A DNA stretch of 64,000 nucleotides from Notamacropus eugenii (taxonomy: Eukaryota > Chordata > Mammalia > Diprotodontia > Macropodidae): NCBI RefSeq assembly GCF_028372415.1, contig NC_092872.1, forward strand, positions 279,065,206-279,129,205, given 5' to 3'. The stretch's first letter is position 1; each line of letters begins with the position of its first letter. Positions 34,371-46,831 of the stretch are shown one piece after another. The notes beneath the pieces were generated by a model. That model was not told where the DNA came from, did not search any database, and saw nothing but the letters and a program-made list of their open reading frames with translations. The translations under genes and the position numbers were made by a program.

Positions 34371-36090
34371 GTTCAACAGCACCATATTTCTATTTAATAT
34401 GTTTCTAAGATGAGGAAAGTACAGCAGAGCATCTTTAAACACTGGAGAGTTCTCATTTAACTGTGAAATTTTCAGCATGTGCCTCAGACTCTCCACTGAG
34501 GTGTCCCCCAGAGCAGCATCTTTTGCAGCTAATCTTTCTTAGTGTTCCAGCTACAAATTTGTTCTGTCGATGGTTTGAATTTTGGAAACAGTCCTAAGGG
34601 TAGAAGAGTGAGAATTGAAAGAAGAGCCTTTTCCCTCTTTCTTCTCCAGCTATTTATGGATGTCAATTCTGAAACATACCATTCAACGTAATTATGCAAT
34701 AAGCCAAGTTACTGCTGTCTTAAAGTTTACAAAGGAATGCAGATCATAAAAAATAAACCAGGTTTTTGCCTGGCGGAGTAAAAGATAAATAAGTCTCTGT
34801 CCACATTGAGACAGCTGCTGAGCAGACAGTACCTCCAGGCAGTCCATCTGTCTTTTTACTTCTTTGGGTGGATGGGAGCTGGAGGAAGACCATGGGCTGG
34901 GTCCCACTGGAGAAATTGTTCCATGCTTTTAGTGATCCAGCGCTGACAACAATATGCCACCTCTCCCTCAAATGACCCCATGAAAGCCTTAAACACAGTA
35001 ATGTTATATGGCCATGAATCATGGGATCAAAATTATGAGTATCCCAGAGGACAAAGGAAAGTGGCTTAGTAGGAGTAAGTGTGATGGAGAATATTACAGA
35101 TGAAGAGCTGTGGTTGAAGATTGGAGTAAATTATGGGGTTTACTTGGTTATAGCAGAAGAATTGGAGATAACAGATTGAATCACCCAAATGACTGTACCC
35201 AGCAAGCTTTAAGAAAGACTTACCAAATTCACAAACTGGCCATTCCTAAGATATTAGAAAAAGAGAGCACCTTTTGTTACAGTAGGTGGATCCTCTGTGG
35301 AAAACTTACTAAAGGAATGAATAATAATATTTTTAGAAAGCACTTAAAGCTTCCTATGTGCTAAGCACCAAGTGAGACAATCCCTCACCTCCAGGAGCTT
35401 ATTAGAAACAGGGTGGCACATTGTATCAGATATAGAGGATTCTCACCAATTGGGCACCCAGGAGCCAAGGTCCCAAACTAGAGTGGTAGGGAGGGAGCCT
35501 GGCATGAAGAAGGCTACAGAGTCATGAACTAGATTCACTTGGGTTGAAAAGGCAGGGATGCATTTCCATGTGTGCCAACCAATAACACCCACACCAGTGA
35601 AATTGTGAATCAACTGCTGGTGCAAGGTTTCTCTAGGTTCAAGGTTAAAATTTAACATCTATAGAAAAGTAATTCTTCCCAAGCTACATAAACACAGATT
35701 TGCTAAGAATCCTTAAAATCTCAAATGTAATGTTTCCTTATTTCCACAGACTTCATGGTTGTGAAGTCCTGTGACAGAATGCACATTACCCAGCTGTGAC
35801 CAAACAGGTTATGATAATGTGATTGAGGCATCTGAGCTTCCCCCAGTTTCATTGTTGGAAAGTCCCAAACCCCGCTGCAAGCTTTGGATACACAGAGCTG
35901 TGTTGGCTATGAGGGAGACAAGATATTCAAAAGTCCAACTGAGTGGAGGAGGCAAGTGGGTGGGGTGGGGGAACATTAACAAACCATAAAGGTCAGTAAG
36001 ATTGGCAGAGATGTACTTTTGGCATCCTCCCCAAATTTCTTTATATTAACCTTGTATACACTGTCTGCATACTTGAATATATCTTATAGT
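34371..36090. other. Unassigned intergenic DNA with small L2 piece
   Basis: 35345-35405 looks L2-like (CTATGTGCTAAGCACCAAGT, CACCTCCAGGAGCTTATTAG). The rest has no recognised feature. TTATATGGCCATGAATCATG near 35005 faintly recalls an RTE C-terminal motif but is too weak to call. Confidence 0.35.
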
Positions 36091-36094
36091 CACA

Positions 36095-36225
36095 TCACTC
36101 TGTAAACATTGGTTCTCTGAAGCTGAATGTAAATGTGGGGAAGGTATGGTTTCATGTTTTGCTTTTGTATCCCCAATGCTGTGTCCAGGCACATAGTAGG
36201 CACTTAAGAAATTGCTGTTGACGTA
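36095..36225 (+). repeat. L2-like fragment
   Basis: GCTTTTGTATCCCCAATGCT, GTGTCCAGGCACATAGTAGG and CACTTAAGAAATTGCTGTTG resemble the L2 3' end. Confidence 0.5.
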
Positions 36226-36289
36226 ACAAATGGATTTTTCCAAATACTTGAAACAAAGCCCATGGTCATGACCAAGGCCCATTGTATAT

Positions 36290-36430
36290 GCATGTAATAT
36301 TAATAAGATATAATATATCTTATGAGATATAATATAGTAGAATATATTATCATAATAATATACTATAATAAAATTATAATATATCTTAATGTATAATATA
36401 TTATATAAATATAATGAGATAATGCACATA
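36290..36430 (+). repeat. AT-rich simple sequence
   Basis: Imperfect ATAAT/ATATTA repeats, nearly free of G and C. Confidence 0.85.
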
Positions 36431-36551
36431 AAGCTCTTCATACACTCTTTTGTTAGATGACTGTTATCCTGGCACATTTGAAACCTAGTCACTTTCTTGG
36501 CCCTTGCTCCCCTCCCTATGCCACTTTGCTCTGCCCTCCCTTTGAAAAATT

Positions 36552-37210
36552 TCACTCTTCAACCATTCTGGAGAGCAATTTGGAACTATGCCCAAAGGGC
36601 TATAAAAATATGCAAACCTTTTGATCCAGCAATACTGCTTCTAGGACTGTATCCCAAAGAGATCATAAAAATGGGAGGAGGTCCCACATGTACAAAAATA
36701 TTTATAGCAGCTCTCTTTGTGATGTCCAAGAACTGGAAATCAAGGGGATGCTGATCCATTGGGGAATGGCTGAAGAAGTTGTGGTATATGAATGTCATGG
36801 AATACTATTGTGCTATATAAGAAATGATGAACAGGAAGACTTCAGAGAGGCCTGGAAGGACTTATATGAACTGATACTGAGTGAAATGAGCAGAACCAGG
36901 AGAACATTATACACGCTAACAGCCACAGTGTGTGAGGACTGTTTCTGATAGACTTAGCCCTTCACAGCAATTCAAGGACCTAAAACATTCCCAAAGGACT
37001 CTTGAGGCAAAACGCCATCCACATCCAGAGAAAGAACCATGGAATTGGAACACAGAATGAAGCAGACTGTTTTCCCTTGTGTTATGTTTTGTTTTGTTCG
37101 AGTTTTTCCTCATGGTTTCTCCCATTCATTTTAATTCTTCTATGCAACATGACTAATGTGGAAATGTGGTTAATAAGAATGTATGTGTATAAAAAACATC
37201 TCACTCTTCA
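36552..37210 (+). mobile_element. 5'-truncated L1 LINE with 10-bp target-site duplication
   Basis: TCACTCTTCA lies at 36552-36561 and 37201-37210. The body (36562-37200) starts at ACCATTCTGGAGAGCAATTT and runs through ORF2 C-terminal sequence ([22 protein letters not shown]) to a 3' UTR ending in a short A-rich tail, ATAAAAAACATC. Confidence 0.88.
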
Positions 37211-38139
37211 TTATAGATAACATCTAGGAAAATGTGAACAGAGTTAAAAAGGCCTTAGAACCTGTTCTGAGATCATTGGTTCCTTTGATAAAGCTTCGGC
37301 CAGAAGCTGTCTTCTCAGCCTCCAGTCTCTTCTACTTGTAGAGCAGCACCCCTTAAAAATAACTACGGCCTGGATGATGCTTTCCCATTCACAAATGCTT
37401 TGTGCAAATGCCCCTTGCAACAACCCTGTGAAATACGTGCTGTGTTTATTCTCTCATTCCACAAATCAACAAACTGGGCATCAGAGAAGGCAGGTGACTT
37501 AGATTTGAGGGAAGTGCCTAAGGCTGTGGTTTTACAACACACTGAAGACTAAAACATGCCAGGTTAACGCTTTCTCCCCAATACCTCTCTGCCTTCCTTA
37601 GGTTTTGCCTAGGCCACTGAAGTTTTACTTTTGTAATTTGGAGAATGGTTGACTTCCAGGTGAATTCTGTTTCTGGGCCTGAAACATATAGCATTGGGGG
37701 AGAGGGAGATGTGAGGGCTCATGTTGTAGACAAGTACAAGAGCACGTGTAGCTCCGCAGTCAAGATGTGCAGTCAGAATCATCATACTAATGCCACCATC
37801 TCAGGGGGAAGGTGCCTTCCGGTGACTGGGATTTAAGGTTTTTGGGATTCCTGTCAATCATCCACAGACAGCTGAGACAAGGAAATTTGGTTCAATGAAA
37901 CAAGACTTCCATGTATCCATTTGGCATGCAGTCCAGTTTCAGGTGCCAAGTTCTCAGCTACGCTTTCACTTAAGACCCAGGGAAACCTGTATAAAGGAAC
38001 TTTATTTAGAGAACTGTGACCTGGGATGTGGCCCACCCTGTCTGAGGTAAGATTGCAATTTCCTTTGGGAGGAGCCAAAGGAAGACCACTCGGTTACGTC
38101 CAAGGCAAGTATTGTACCTGAGGGGTTTTTAGCCTGGGA
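37211..38139. other. Intergenic DNA with MIR/L2-like piece
   Basis: 37375-37505 resembles a MIR/L2 element (TTGCAACAACCCTGTGAAAT, CACAAATCAACAAACTGGGC). Otherwise unassigned. Confidence 0.35.
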
Positions 38140-38290
38140 TCCAGTTCCTTTTTTTTAAAACTTTTTGATAATTATATTTCAGTACAATTGGTTTTCTTTG
38201 CAATCCTGTGTTTTATTTTATGCATTTAAAAACATAGGCTTCACTAGACTACCATAAGGGCCCATGAAAAAAATGGTTAGGAACCTCTGG
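38140..38290 (+). repeat. Dispersed repeat, copy 1 of a pair
   Basis: Shares with 59470-59645 an ordered series: TTGATAATTATATTTCAGTA / ACAACTGTCTTTTGAATATA, AATTGGTTTTCTTTGCAATC / AATTGGTTTCCCTTATAATT, a TGTGTTTTATTTTATGCATTT block, CTTCACTAGACTACCATAAG / CTTCACCAGACTGCCAGAAG. Family not identified. Confidence 0.55.
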
Positions 38291-39469
38291 GGCAGAATTA
38301 TATTTATCTATTCCACTTCATCTCTTTGTAGTCTAGGGCACAAAATTCTTTTAGGGCTCAGGACAAAAGTCACTTTCCCTGCTTGCTCCAAAATGAGAGA
38401 TTAGCAGTTATTGGAGCTCAGCCAAGGGAGCTCCTTTTCCCTCAAGTTGGAATTTTTTTAGTTTGAGGTGTCCTGATTCCTTTGGCAGTCCAGAGAGGCT
38501 AGGGACTTCTCCTCAGAATCATATTTTGAAACAACTGAAGGAAACACTAAATGTCAGAAGTTAGTAAAAATAAAGATATCTTTTTTCCCATTGAAATTCC
38601 TGGACCCCAGATTAAGAACCGCTGTATTAAATGTTTGTGACATAAAAGATACTTACTGAGAGTGAGTAAAGTAACTAGTAAAACAGTATTTGGGGAAAAT
38701 ATACAGATTAGATTATATATAGATAGGTTACCCAAGAGTAAATAGGCTTTTAGATTTCAAAGTGAGATGAAATCTCAGCTAAAGAGAGAAAGAATGTTCT
38801 CACCCAAGAAGCTCATTTGTAACCCTTCCTGGAGGCACATGCTAGATGCAGGGCTTGCCTTCTCCACATGCCTGTGGCTCCAGGGAGGGCTCCCATCTTC
38901 TGTTCTGATTCCACACTTTGCCCCTCACTTTGTCTCCTGACTCTCTCTCCTCCCTTTTTCCCAACCACCCAGCATCCCATTCATGGATCTCTCAGCCAGG
39001 TGCGAAGCCATTTTTCCCCTGGAGTATTCAGTGTACATTGATCATCACAGAGCTGTCTTTGAGAACTGCCTGACCACCCTAAGTGAGAGTTACATGTGAA
39101 AAGGCATGGTTTGGGAAGAAGAAACCAGAAGCCAAAGGCATGTGGTTTGCACAGAAACTTCATGTCTCTATATCATGAACGTTTTCTTTGAGAAAATAGT
39201 TGGTACATTCTGGTTACGGCAAGTTCTGGTTATGGCAAGTACTGAATGTCTTTATGAAGAACAAAATGGATTCTATTTTATCACACAGGAGAAGACTTGT
39301 TATTGATATGACAGTTCTCCCTGAGTCATCTGTCCATGTACAGTTAGACTATTGACTCGTCTGAGCTAAGATAAGAATTAGTTTTTTATTAAAAAAACAG
39401 AAGGCATAGTAATGAGAAAAAGAAAAGGTAAAAATGGGAAACAAGTTAACACTGAAGCATTTGTTTGTT
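38291..39469. other. Unassigned intergenic DNA
   Basis: No recognised gene or repeat. 38590-38640 carries CCCAGATTAAGAACCGCTGT, similar to a common dispersed-repeat end. Confidence 0.35.
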
Positions 39470-39625
39470 GTTTATACTTCATTCTCAAAGAGGACCTATG
39501 ACATCGGGAAGGTGATGTCATGACTTGTAAGTGAATCAGATTTAAGTGAGGCAGGGCTGTGCAAAGTGACCAGCCTCACTCTGTCCTCCCGAGCCATCTG
39601 GGTCGGATCCCATGGCAAGATCAGG
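39470..39625 (-). mobile_element. RTE-type retroposon 3' tail, copy C, antisense
   Basis: The reverse complement reads GATGGCTCGGGAGGACAGAG, TGAGGCTGGTCACTTTGCAC, AGCCCTGCCTCACTTAAATC, then ATGTCATAGGTCCTCTTTG, matching copies A and B in order. Confidence 0.65.
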
Positions 39626-42049
39626 ATGTCTGAAGCATTTATGTATATAACTGAAAACCCCAAATGAGAAAAGGATGGCAAAAGATTATAGCATTGCCAG
39701 CTAAAATAATTTTATCTAGTCATCTATCTTAACCAATGTAAATTAATACAAAGAGACCAAAAGAGCCCAGAGAGTGCCTTAGCCAGAAAACATTTGATTC
39801 ATTTCCTTAGTGAATAGAGAATTTAAACAAATTTATCAAATCTTATGCAGAACCATTATGAGTAATATAACAAACCAGAGAGAAGCAATGGGGACAAAAC
39901 CAAGTTAAAGACCATTTGGTAGGAGATCCAACAAACAAAGTCATTCCAAGGGTGGTCAAGGATGAAAAGGAAAGGACAACTACAGAAGGAAAATGGAAAA
40001 GCCATTTTAACAAGATGTCTTTTCCATCAAAGTTAATGGGACATCCACAATTGGATCCAAACTAATAGGGTAGTGCTGGATGTGCTCATAGAGTGATATT
40101 GATAGTGATGTTGCTAAAGACAGCAAAGAAAAGCAGCTGGATTCGACCATGGGTTGATGGAGGCAAAACCAGGCAACAAACCCTTCCTGAGCCCTGCTGA
40201 TACAAATACAAGAAGAAACAAAACAAATGATGGTCTTGCCCTCAAGGAGCGTACACACCAGAGAGAGCTGAAAATCCCTGGAAAGGAGGGGAGATGACTC
40301 ACTGGGATCCAGTACCAGAGAGTCAGAAGCAGAGAATGCAGGCTGGCCAGCTTGGGCCATCTCCCAAATGGAGACCTAGGAAGCGCTCACCAGTGGTAGA
40401 AGGGGGTAGTGTGGGGGACAGATGTCCCAGAAAGTCATAGGGACTGAGGCATGGGGGCAAAGTCCAGAAAATCACAAACACTGTCAGATGTGGTCACGTT
40501 GCAGTTTCTGTTTGCTTAGTACAGGTGATTGCTTAATTGTTTTTCTTGGTTACAAAGAGCAGGTGGTGTGATGAGAGGTAGGAGAGAAGCCTAGATCCAG
40601 AAACGACAGATGAATTTTGATGTGATTGTCAAAAGATCACCAATCTCAGCTCCTCACAGGGGAAAGTCTCTGGTCCCCTTTTCATTGTCTACCCATGCAG
40701 GAGAAGTAACAGGAGATGAATCTGTGACTTGTACCTGCCAGTAGCCCTGCTGATGATAGAGCTGATACAGTTGGGAGGGGGAGAGACTCAAGCTTGGAAA
40801 AAAAAACTTGAACCTTATTAATACTGAAAAAGGTGAGAAAGAAAATACTAATAATTCTCCCACTTAGAGAAAATCAATATGAGAATCATTTATCCATGAA
40901 TTAAAGGCATTCTTAATGAAGGTATTAGTGGCAATATGTGGGCTGTCACAAATGACACTCAATTTCACAGTTAATTGAAAGGTAAAGAGAATATAAGATT
41001 CCATTGTGCTTCTGTTTTGCTGATTATGAAAAGTTACTTGATTCAGTAAAGTAAAATGCTGCCTTGTAGGCTTATTTCAACAAGGTGTGTCTCCTATCCT
41101 CATGTAGTCGAAGATCGTTCCAGATTCCTTAGAATATGTAGCAACAGCAATGACCCTCTGATTATAAAAACCAGGTGAGGAATAAAACAGGAAGAGGTAT
41201 GCCCCCTAAAGGAGTTTGCCACCATGATGGCGGAGATCCAGAGTGTGGTGAGGTCCTCCAGGTGCTCCTGTTTGTATAAGGTGTGCTAGTGGTATCCAGC
41301 CCCAGAACATGGCAGAGCCTCCTGTAAGAGATCTGTGCTTTCCTGAAGGAGTCTGAGCTTCCTGTCCACATGAAGGAAAGATCAAGTGGGTAAACAGGGC
41401 CAGTCACACACATTTGGATAGATTCTCTGCAGAGTTTGTTCATCAGTAAGTAAGTTTGGGTGAGGCAGTGTAAAATGAACAGTGACTGGGACTGTAGTTG
41501 AACAGGAGGAAATAGCAAAACTCTTTTATTGACAAAGATCCAGTTTTTAGCACTAACATTTACCACTATTGCCGTCTGGTAGTGAGAGATGGAACCTCCA
41601 GAGAACTAAATATGAGGGGGATGCAGAAGATGATGGAGAGGCCCATGGTGGGTGTGAGCAGGCTGCCACAGAGAGCCAAGGAAGAGCTCAGAGGAAGAAG
41701 AGAGAAGAAACGCATCAGGGAAATGTGTGAAGGGAAGATAAGTTGGTAGAGGGAAACAAAGGGCAGCCAGGGTGCCCTTAGCAATGGGCATGGATGAAGG
41801 GGTGGAGCCCTAGGATGACCTGCAGGTGGGAGATGGACAAGACTGATGCAGACACACAGGCCTGGAAGGGCTGTGATCTTCATTGCTAGAGGGGACTTCG
41901 GAATGAATGATGTCACAGGACCGCTGGAGTGGTGAGTATTGGCTGTAGCTCTCTACTGAGGTGGTGAGAGCATGCTCTGTGGGGGATTTCAAGTAAAGAT
42001 CGAGACATTTGTCCTATTATCTATACCCATGTATGATATTTCTATGATA
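39626..42049. other. Unassigned intergenic DNA with L2-like piece
   Basis: 40190-40290 resembles L2 (CTTGCCCTCAAGGAGCGTAC). On the minus strand, 41162-41566 and 41566-41916 have adjacent open stretches in different frames. No family motif, so I do not call a gene. Confidence 0.35.
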
Positions 42050-42222
42050 AAATGATTAGTAGAACATATACCTTTACATACTCACAAATATGTGTGTGTG
42101 CTTATATAAACACACAGGTGTGCATGCACAAACGTGTGCATGCAAGGACACACATGTATATATAATGGTATCATCATGTATCATGTACCTGTACACACAT
42201 GTATACACATATACATGTGGGG
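42050..42222 (+). repeat. Low-complexity CA/TATA-rich tract
   Basis: Interspersed ACACACATG, TATACACATATA and GTGTGTGTGC motifs. Confidence 0.7.
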
Positions 42223-43101
42223 AGTTATATATATGACAGTATAGCATCATTAATAGAAGGCTGGCCTTGGAGTCAGAGTTCAGATCTCATCTTTGACACA
42301 GTCTGTGTAACTATGGGCACATCACCCCGTGGCCCAGTCAGCTCTCTAAGATCCAAGATCACAAGTTGCTTGTCTCCCTCATTAGAGGGAATTTCCACAT
42401 TGAGAATTTGTCACATTGATGAAATCACACTTCTAGATCAAAATAAAATGTGTCTACTTTTCCATTTAATTATTTTTTGATTACCTGTCAAATTCCTGAG
42501 CTTTGTGAGCAACCTCCCTGAAGTAATAGTAAAGACCTTCCTTTAGACTTTTTTTTTACATTTTTATATTTTGTGGATGCCCATAAAGATGCTCATTTAA
42601 ATAGGCCCCCTATGTCAGCCATGTATGATAAACTTGGGAGGCCAGCCATGGGCTAAGTGGATCCTTCTCCATAGTCCTGCATGATGCTCCAGAAGAGTCT
42701 GAGGCACTGATTTAGAGGGGAGGCAAGTAGTGCACCTTGTGATTTCACCTGTTAAACACTGGACAGCCCAAAGAATAGACCTCAATGTGATGCTTCTGAA
42801 ATTGAACCTTCCCAAAATAGGCTCCCTAAAGTGTAAAGGCACCATGATGTGACTATTATATCCTTTGTCTGCCAATGGATGTCAGTGCTTTACATCAGAA
42901 TGAGGCTGCACGAGACTGAGAAATTGTGTCTGCTTGGGAGAATCGAGAGCTTGAATCATAAAATGGGGACAGGATTTGAAGATATCTGTCCTCATCCTAA
43001 TCTCAGATTAGCCACTGTGGGCATAAAACCTTGAGGTGTTGTTGAATTAAAGTGAACCAAGGACATATTGGTGATGGAGTGGGGTTGGAGGCAGTACGGG
43101 A

Positions 43102-43162
43102 ACACACACACACACACACACACACAGAGACACAGACATACACAGAGACAGACAGACAGATA
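43102..43162 (+). repeat. (CA)n followed by (GACA)n
   Basis: A CA run to about 43125, then GAGACACAGACA and GACAGACAGACAGA units. Confidence 0.9.
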
Positions 43163-45659
43163 CATAGAGATTTGTCTCATTCCCATGCTGAAAGGGTGTT
43201 CAGCTATTTTTTTCCCACTGAGCCTCAGAATTTAGAGATAGAATAGGCCTGGTCATCCTGGTCATCCCCACTCGCTTGCAAAGGCTGAGCATAATGTCAG
43301 CTCCTTTCTGTGTAGTGTATCAATATCCTTTTGCCAACCCAGCACAGAGGATAGCATCAATAAAATAGAGCAAAGCCTGCTGCTTTAAACCTGGTCTCCA
43401 TCATCTCTCAGATGAAGGGAAGAAAGCAGTCAAGAAAACACATGATTTAACTTAGATCTCCTCCTGAATGTAAATACATTCCTTCAGTGAATCTAATACC
43501 TCACTTATGTGGACATTCCAATTCCTGTTCAGATCACAACCTATCCATGGTTCTCATCCTCTGTGGTTCCTGTCCACGTTCCATCAATCTGATCCAGCAC
43601 AGGAGATTTACCCAAGATGCTGAAGGTCTTCCTGTAGACCTTTTGTCATTTTGTGGTTGCCTGTGGAGTATTTGGAACGCCCATCTCATCCTTCCTGCCT
43701 TGTGACAGGCACCTCATATTTTCAGATCAAACATTTTCTCACCAATATCACTCATATCACTTCTTGAGCGTAGGTCATCATTGGAAATGTGCTATAGCTA
43801 CTTGAGTCCACCACGTATCTTGCCATGGTACGTTGGAGAGTTTGATTTTCCAAGATCTTCAACCATCCACCATCCCTAGCAGATATTTGTCTTAAAACGA
43901 TGCGTTCTTACATTGATGATAATAAGAATATGAATCATCTTGGCCTGCTTGGCCCCAGAAGGCAGAACTAGGAGCAGTTGGGAGAAAGTTGCCAAAAGGA
44001 GGAAGTCATCCCCCTCCCCCCCCATACACACTACAGGGGTTCAAGCATGACATCATTTATCAGGCATGTTATAGTATCTTTGGCAGATTGGAGTTCTCCC
44101 CATGATGCTGTGAAAATGGCTCATCCTTCAGATGCTGAAATCCTCTGGAGCCATCTCTGAGAAGTTTCCTGGCCAGCATAATATTGGAGAACAATTTCAG
44201 AAACACAGTGACTTCCTTTCTGACATAAACTTGTTTATAATGACCAGAATTCCCTCTCAGCTCTGAAATTCTGCCATTCTCTGATATTCACATTTTGGTA
44301 AGGTTTCCACAGACACTTGTGAGCCCAATAGAGATTTTTGGCATAGTCCTATAGGGTATTTTCTTGGTTATGTGGGAAGCAAATTGGATGGGTGTGACTA
44401 GGTATGAAACTGTGTGGTTCTGATAAGTGTGTTGTGGTTAATGTGTAATATAAAAAAAAAATAAGGACCATATAGAACCTACCCATCATCCTTAGCTCTT
44501 TAAGAGCACCAGCCAGATTAGATTGCTAATGCTTTTGGCTGAAGGCAATCATACAAATTTCTGGATGAAAGACTCATACAATTTAAATATAGGATAAAAG
44601 TAGAATTAGATTGATGATCCTAAGCATGGAATTGTCAGAATTATCAAACTAATGCCTCTGGTGTCAACTTAAGAATGTTTCCTTTTTATTTTAAAATACA
44701 TTTATGGATAGGTTTTGTTTTATTTTGTTTTTCAATAAAGAATGTTTTTGAAAGGATTTTGGAGGCTCTGACATGTTTACATCATACAGGAAGTCACTGC
44801 ATTTTGGGAATTCTTTTCCAATTTGATTATGGCTAAAAAACTGGGCAAAGGAACTTCTGGTGTGGTTTCAGAAGCACAGAACAAAATACAAGATAACGTG
44901 CAAGATTCTCTGGCCCAACCACTAGATTCTACAGAAACCAAGATTCCTTGGGCTAGAAGAGCCCTGTGTCATCTTCCTCTAGGCATGGCGGTGGGTGGAA
45001 TATAGAAATGGATAATGGTAAAGACCTGTGTAAACCTTCACTTTGTAAACTTGAAAGAACTACCTACATTTGGGTGGTTGTTAATTATTATCATAATTAA
45101 ATTCTTCCTCCGTTTCATCATCACCACATGGCAGTGACCTTACCTTCCTGAAGACTCTGTCAGTGGAAAGCAAGCTCTGGCAGATCCACTGAGCTGAAAG
45201 GGAGTTGGTCCTGGGGCCGTGTATGAGGCAGCATTTGGCATATGAAAAGTGGCCTAACCAGACCTTAGACCTTACCACTTGGATGGCTACAGTTTGGGCA
45301 AGTTTTTTCAGTCACAGCAACTCCCAAAGGCTATGTGCCAAGACCTGGGAGTGGCACTCTATACTGGTAACTCCCTCTGAGTCTCCTTCAGCTTTGTCCA
45401 TTCATTCCTTTACATTTTTCCTATTATATATTCATAGTTATTGTGTTCCTGAAGAAAGTGTTTTATTTCAGAATCTTTAAGTTGGAAGGGATGTCAATGC
45501 TTACCTAGTCTAAACTATACCTGAATAGAAACTCCCTATGACATTATAGAGCAAGTGCCTTTGGTCATGTACTATAATATACGATCATCTTCATCATCTG
45601 TGTTATATATGTATATAACACAATAATAAAGGAATTTGGGCATTCATTTTCAAAATATC
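43163..45659. other. Unassigned intergenic DNA
   Basis: No recognised exon or repeat family. May include upstream, more decayed parts of the RTE element at 45.66 kb. 45601-45619 has the short palindrome GTTATATATGTATATAAC. Confidence 0.35.
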
Positions 45660-45925
45660 TCAAAGAGGTTAAAATACTAAAGAAAAAATCCAGAAAAAAA
45701 TGGAGGATGTTAATACTGAAAAAGATCACTGAGAAAACATTAGCAACTACTGATCTGTGTGCTCACAACTCTATAAATCTTTGAGAATGCCCTATGCAAG
45801 GATATGAAGAAGGAACTGACAGGCTTTTTCTGGCAATACTCTATATCAGGTCACATCTTCATAGTCACACAATCGACCAAGAGGTATAGAGAATACAATA
45901 TCATGCTGTCTTGATTGTTCTTTGA

Positions 45926-45967
<42 letters not shown>

Positions 45968-46700
45968 CAGTTGAGTCAAACACTACCTTAAGGCTGTCTT
46001 CCAAGAAATCACGTCCTATAATGGGTTAATATCATGTAAGGTTATTCTGTAGATATATCCCCAGATATACTTTTGTTCAAAGATTCCGTGAGTGTCAATG
46101 CCATGAAGCGTGAGGCAGCATTGCCTGAAGTGTTGGCCACTGTCATGCAGGATGTCCTACCAAAAGACCAAGTGAAGAGGGATTTTGTATAGATAATATA
46201 ACATCAGTACCTTCTCAATGAAGTAACTGACATACTAATCCCTACAAAAAAGACTAAGTGGAGGAAGAATGTCAGATGGGCAGCTCCTTGAAGTATAGTC
46301 CACTGGTATCTATACTGGCACAGACACTTCAGGTTGGCAGTGAGTTGGTCCTAGAATTGACATGTCTGGTGTCTCTTGGGAAATTGTACAATGATTTCAA
46401 TGATTCCCAAATTCCCTGCTACCAAAGTTCATCTTTTTAGCACCAGTATTTTTCCATGATGCCACATAGTTGTGGATCATGTGATTGATGGAATGTCCTA
46501 CCTTTTGAAGAATTATATTTCAAATGAAGAGACACTTGGGGACAAGGTTGCAAATAGCCTGTAGCATATTTTCAGCAATAACTTGTCTATAAGAAGTGGT
46601 ACATAAGACATCATCAGTCTGACCAGAAATGGATGTGGTTCAGACATGTAGCAAGAGTGAAGAATCAAAGATTGACCATTCAAGTGTTTCTAGTATCTGA
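45660..46700 (+). mobile_element. Decayed RTE-clade (BovB-like) LINE, reverse-transcriptase region
   Basis: A plus-strand frame around 45755-45920 reads IFENALCKDMKKEL, then GHIFIVTQSTKRYREYNI, matching the RTE/BovB signature of ALC-R-M--EL followed by DHIFTVTQL-E--REYN and the catalytic FVDY-KAFDSVE. Later, near 46130-46175, PEVLATVMQDVLPKDQVKR corresponds to the PKLFTA-M-DVFRKL block. Stops and frame breaks occur throughout. A CA microsatellite sits where the catalytic motif should be. Confidence 0.65.
45926..45965 (+). repeat. (CA)n microsatellite within RTE remnant
   Basis: A run of about 19 CA units, flanked by TTCTTTGACCA on the left and TCAGTTGAGTCAAAC on the right. Confidence 0.95.
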
Positions 46701-46756
46701 AAAATATTAAAAGGCTCAGAGACAGTTGCCTCATCTTTAAAATGAAGGTGCAGGCT

Positions 46757-46831
46757 GTTGGTGGAGTTGTGAACTGATCCAACCATTCTGGAGAGCAATT
46801 TAGATCTATGCCCAAAGGGCTATAAAATTAT
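46757..46831 (+). mobile_element. Older L1 ORF2 fragment, left part (split by younger L1)
   Basis: GTTGGTGGAGTTGTGAACTG, CCAACCATTCTGGAGAGCAA and CCCAAAGGGCTATAAAATTA are L1 ORF2 C-terminal sequence. It breaks at 46831 and continues at about 50333 with TTACCCTTTGACCCAGCAAT, the next expected segment. Confidence 0.8.

Noticed and set aside
41162..41916. Two abutting minus-strand open frames (134 and 116 codons)
   Set aside because: They are in different frames, show no recognisable domain and have no splice or promoter context. They overlap by one base only by chance.
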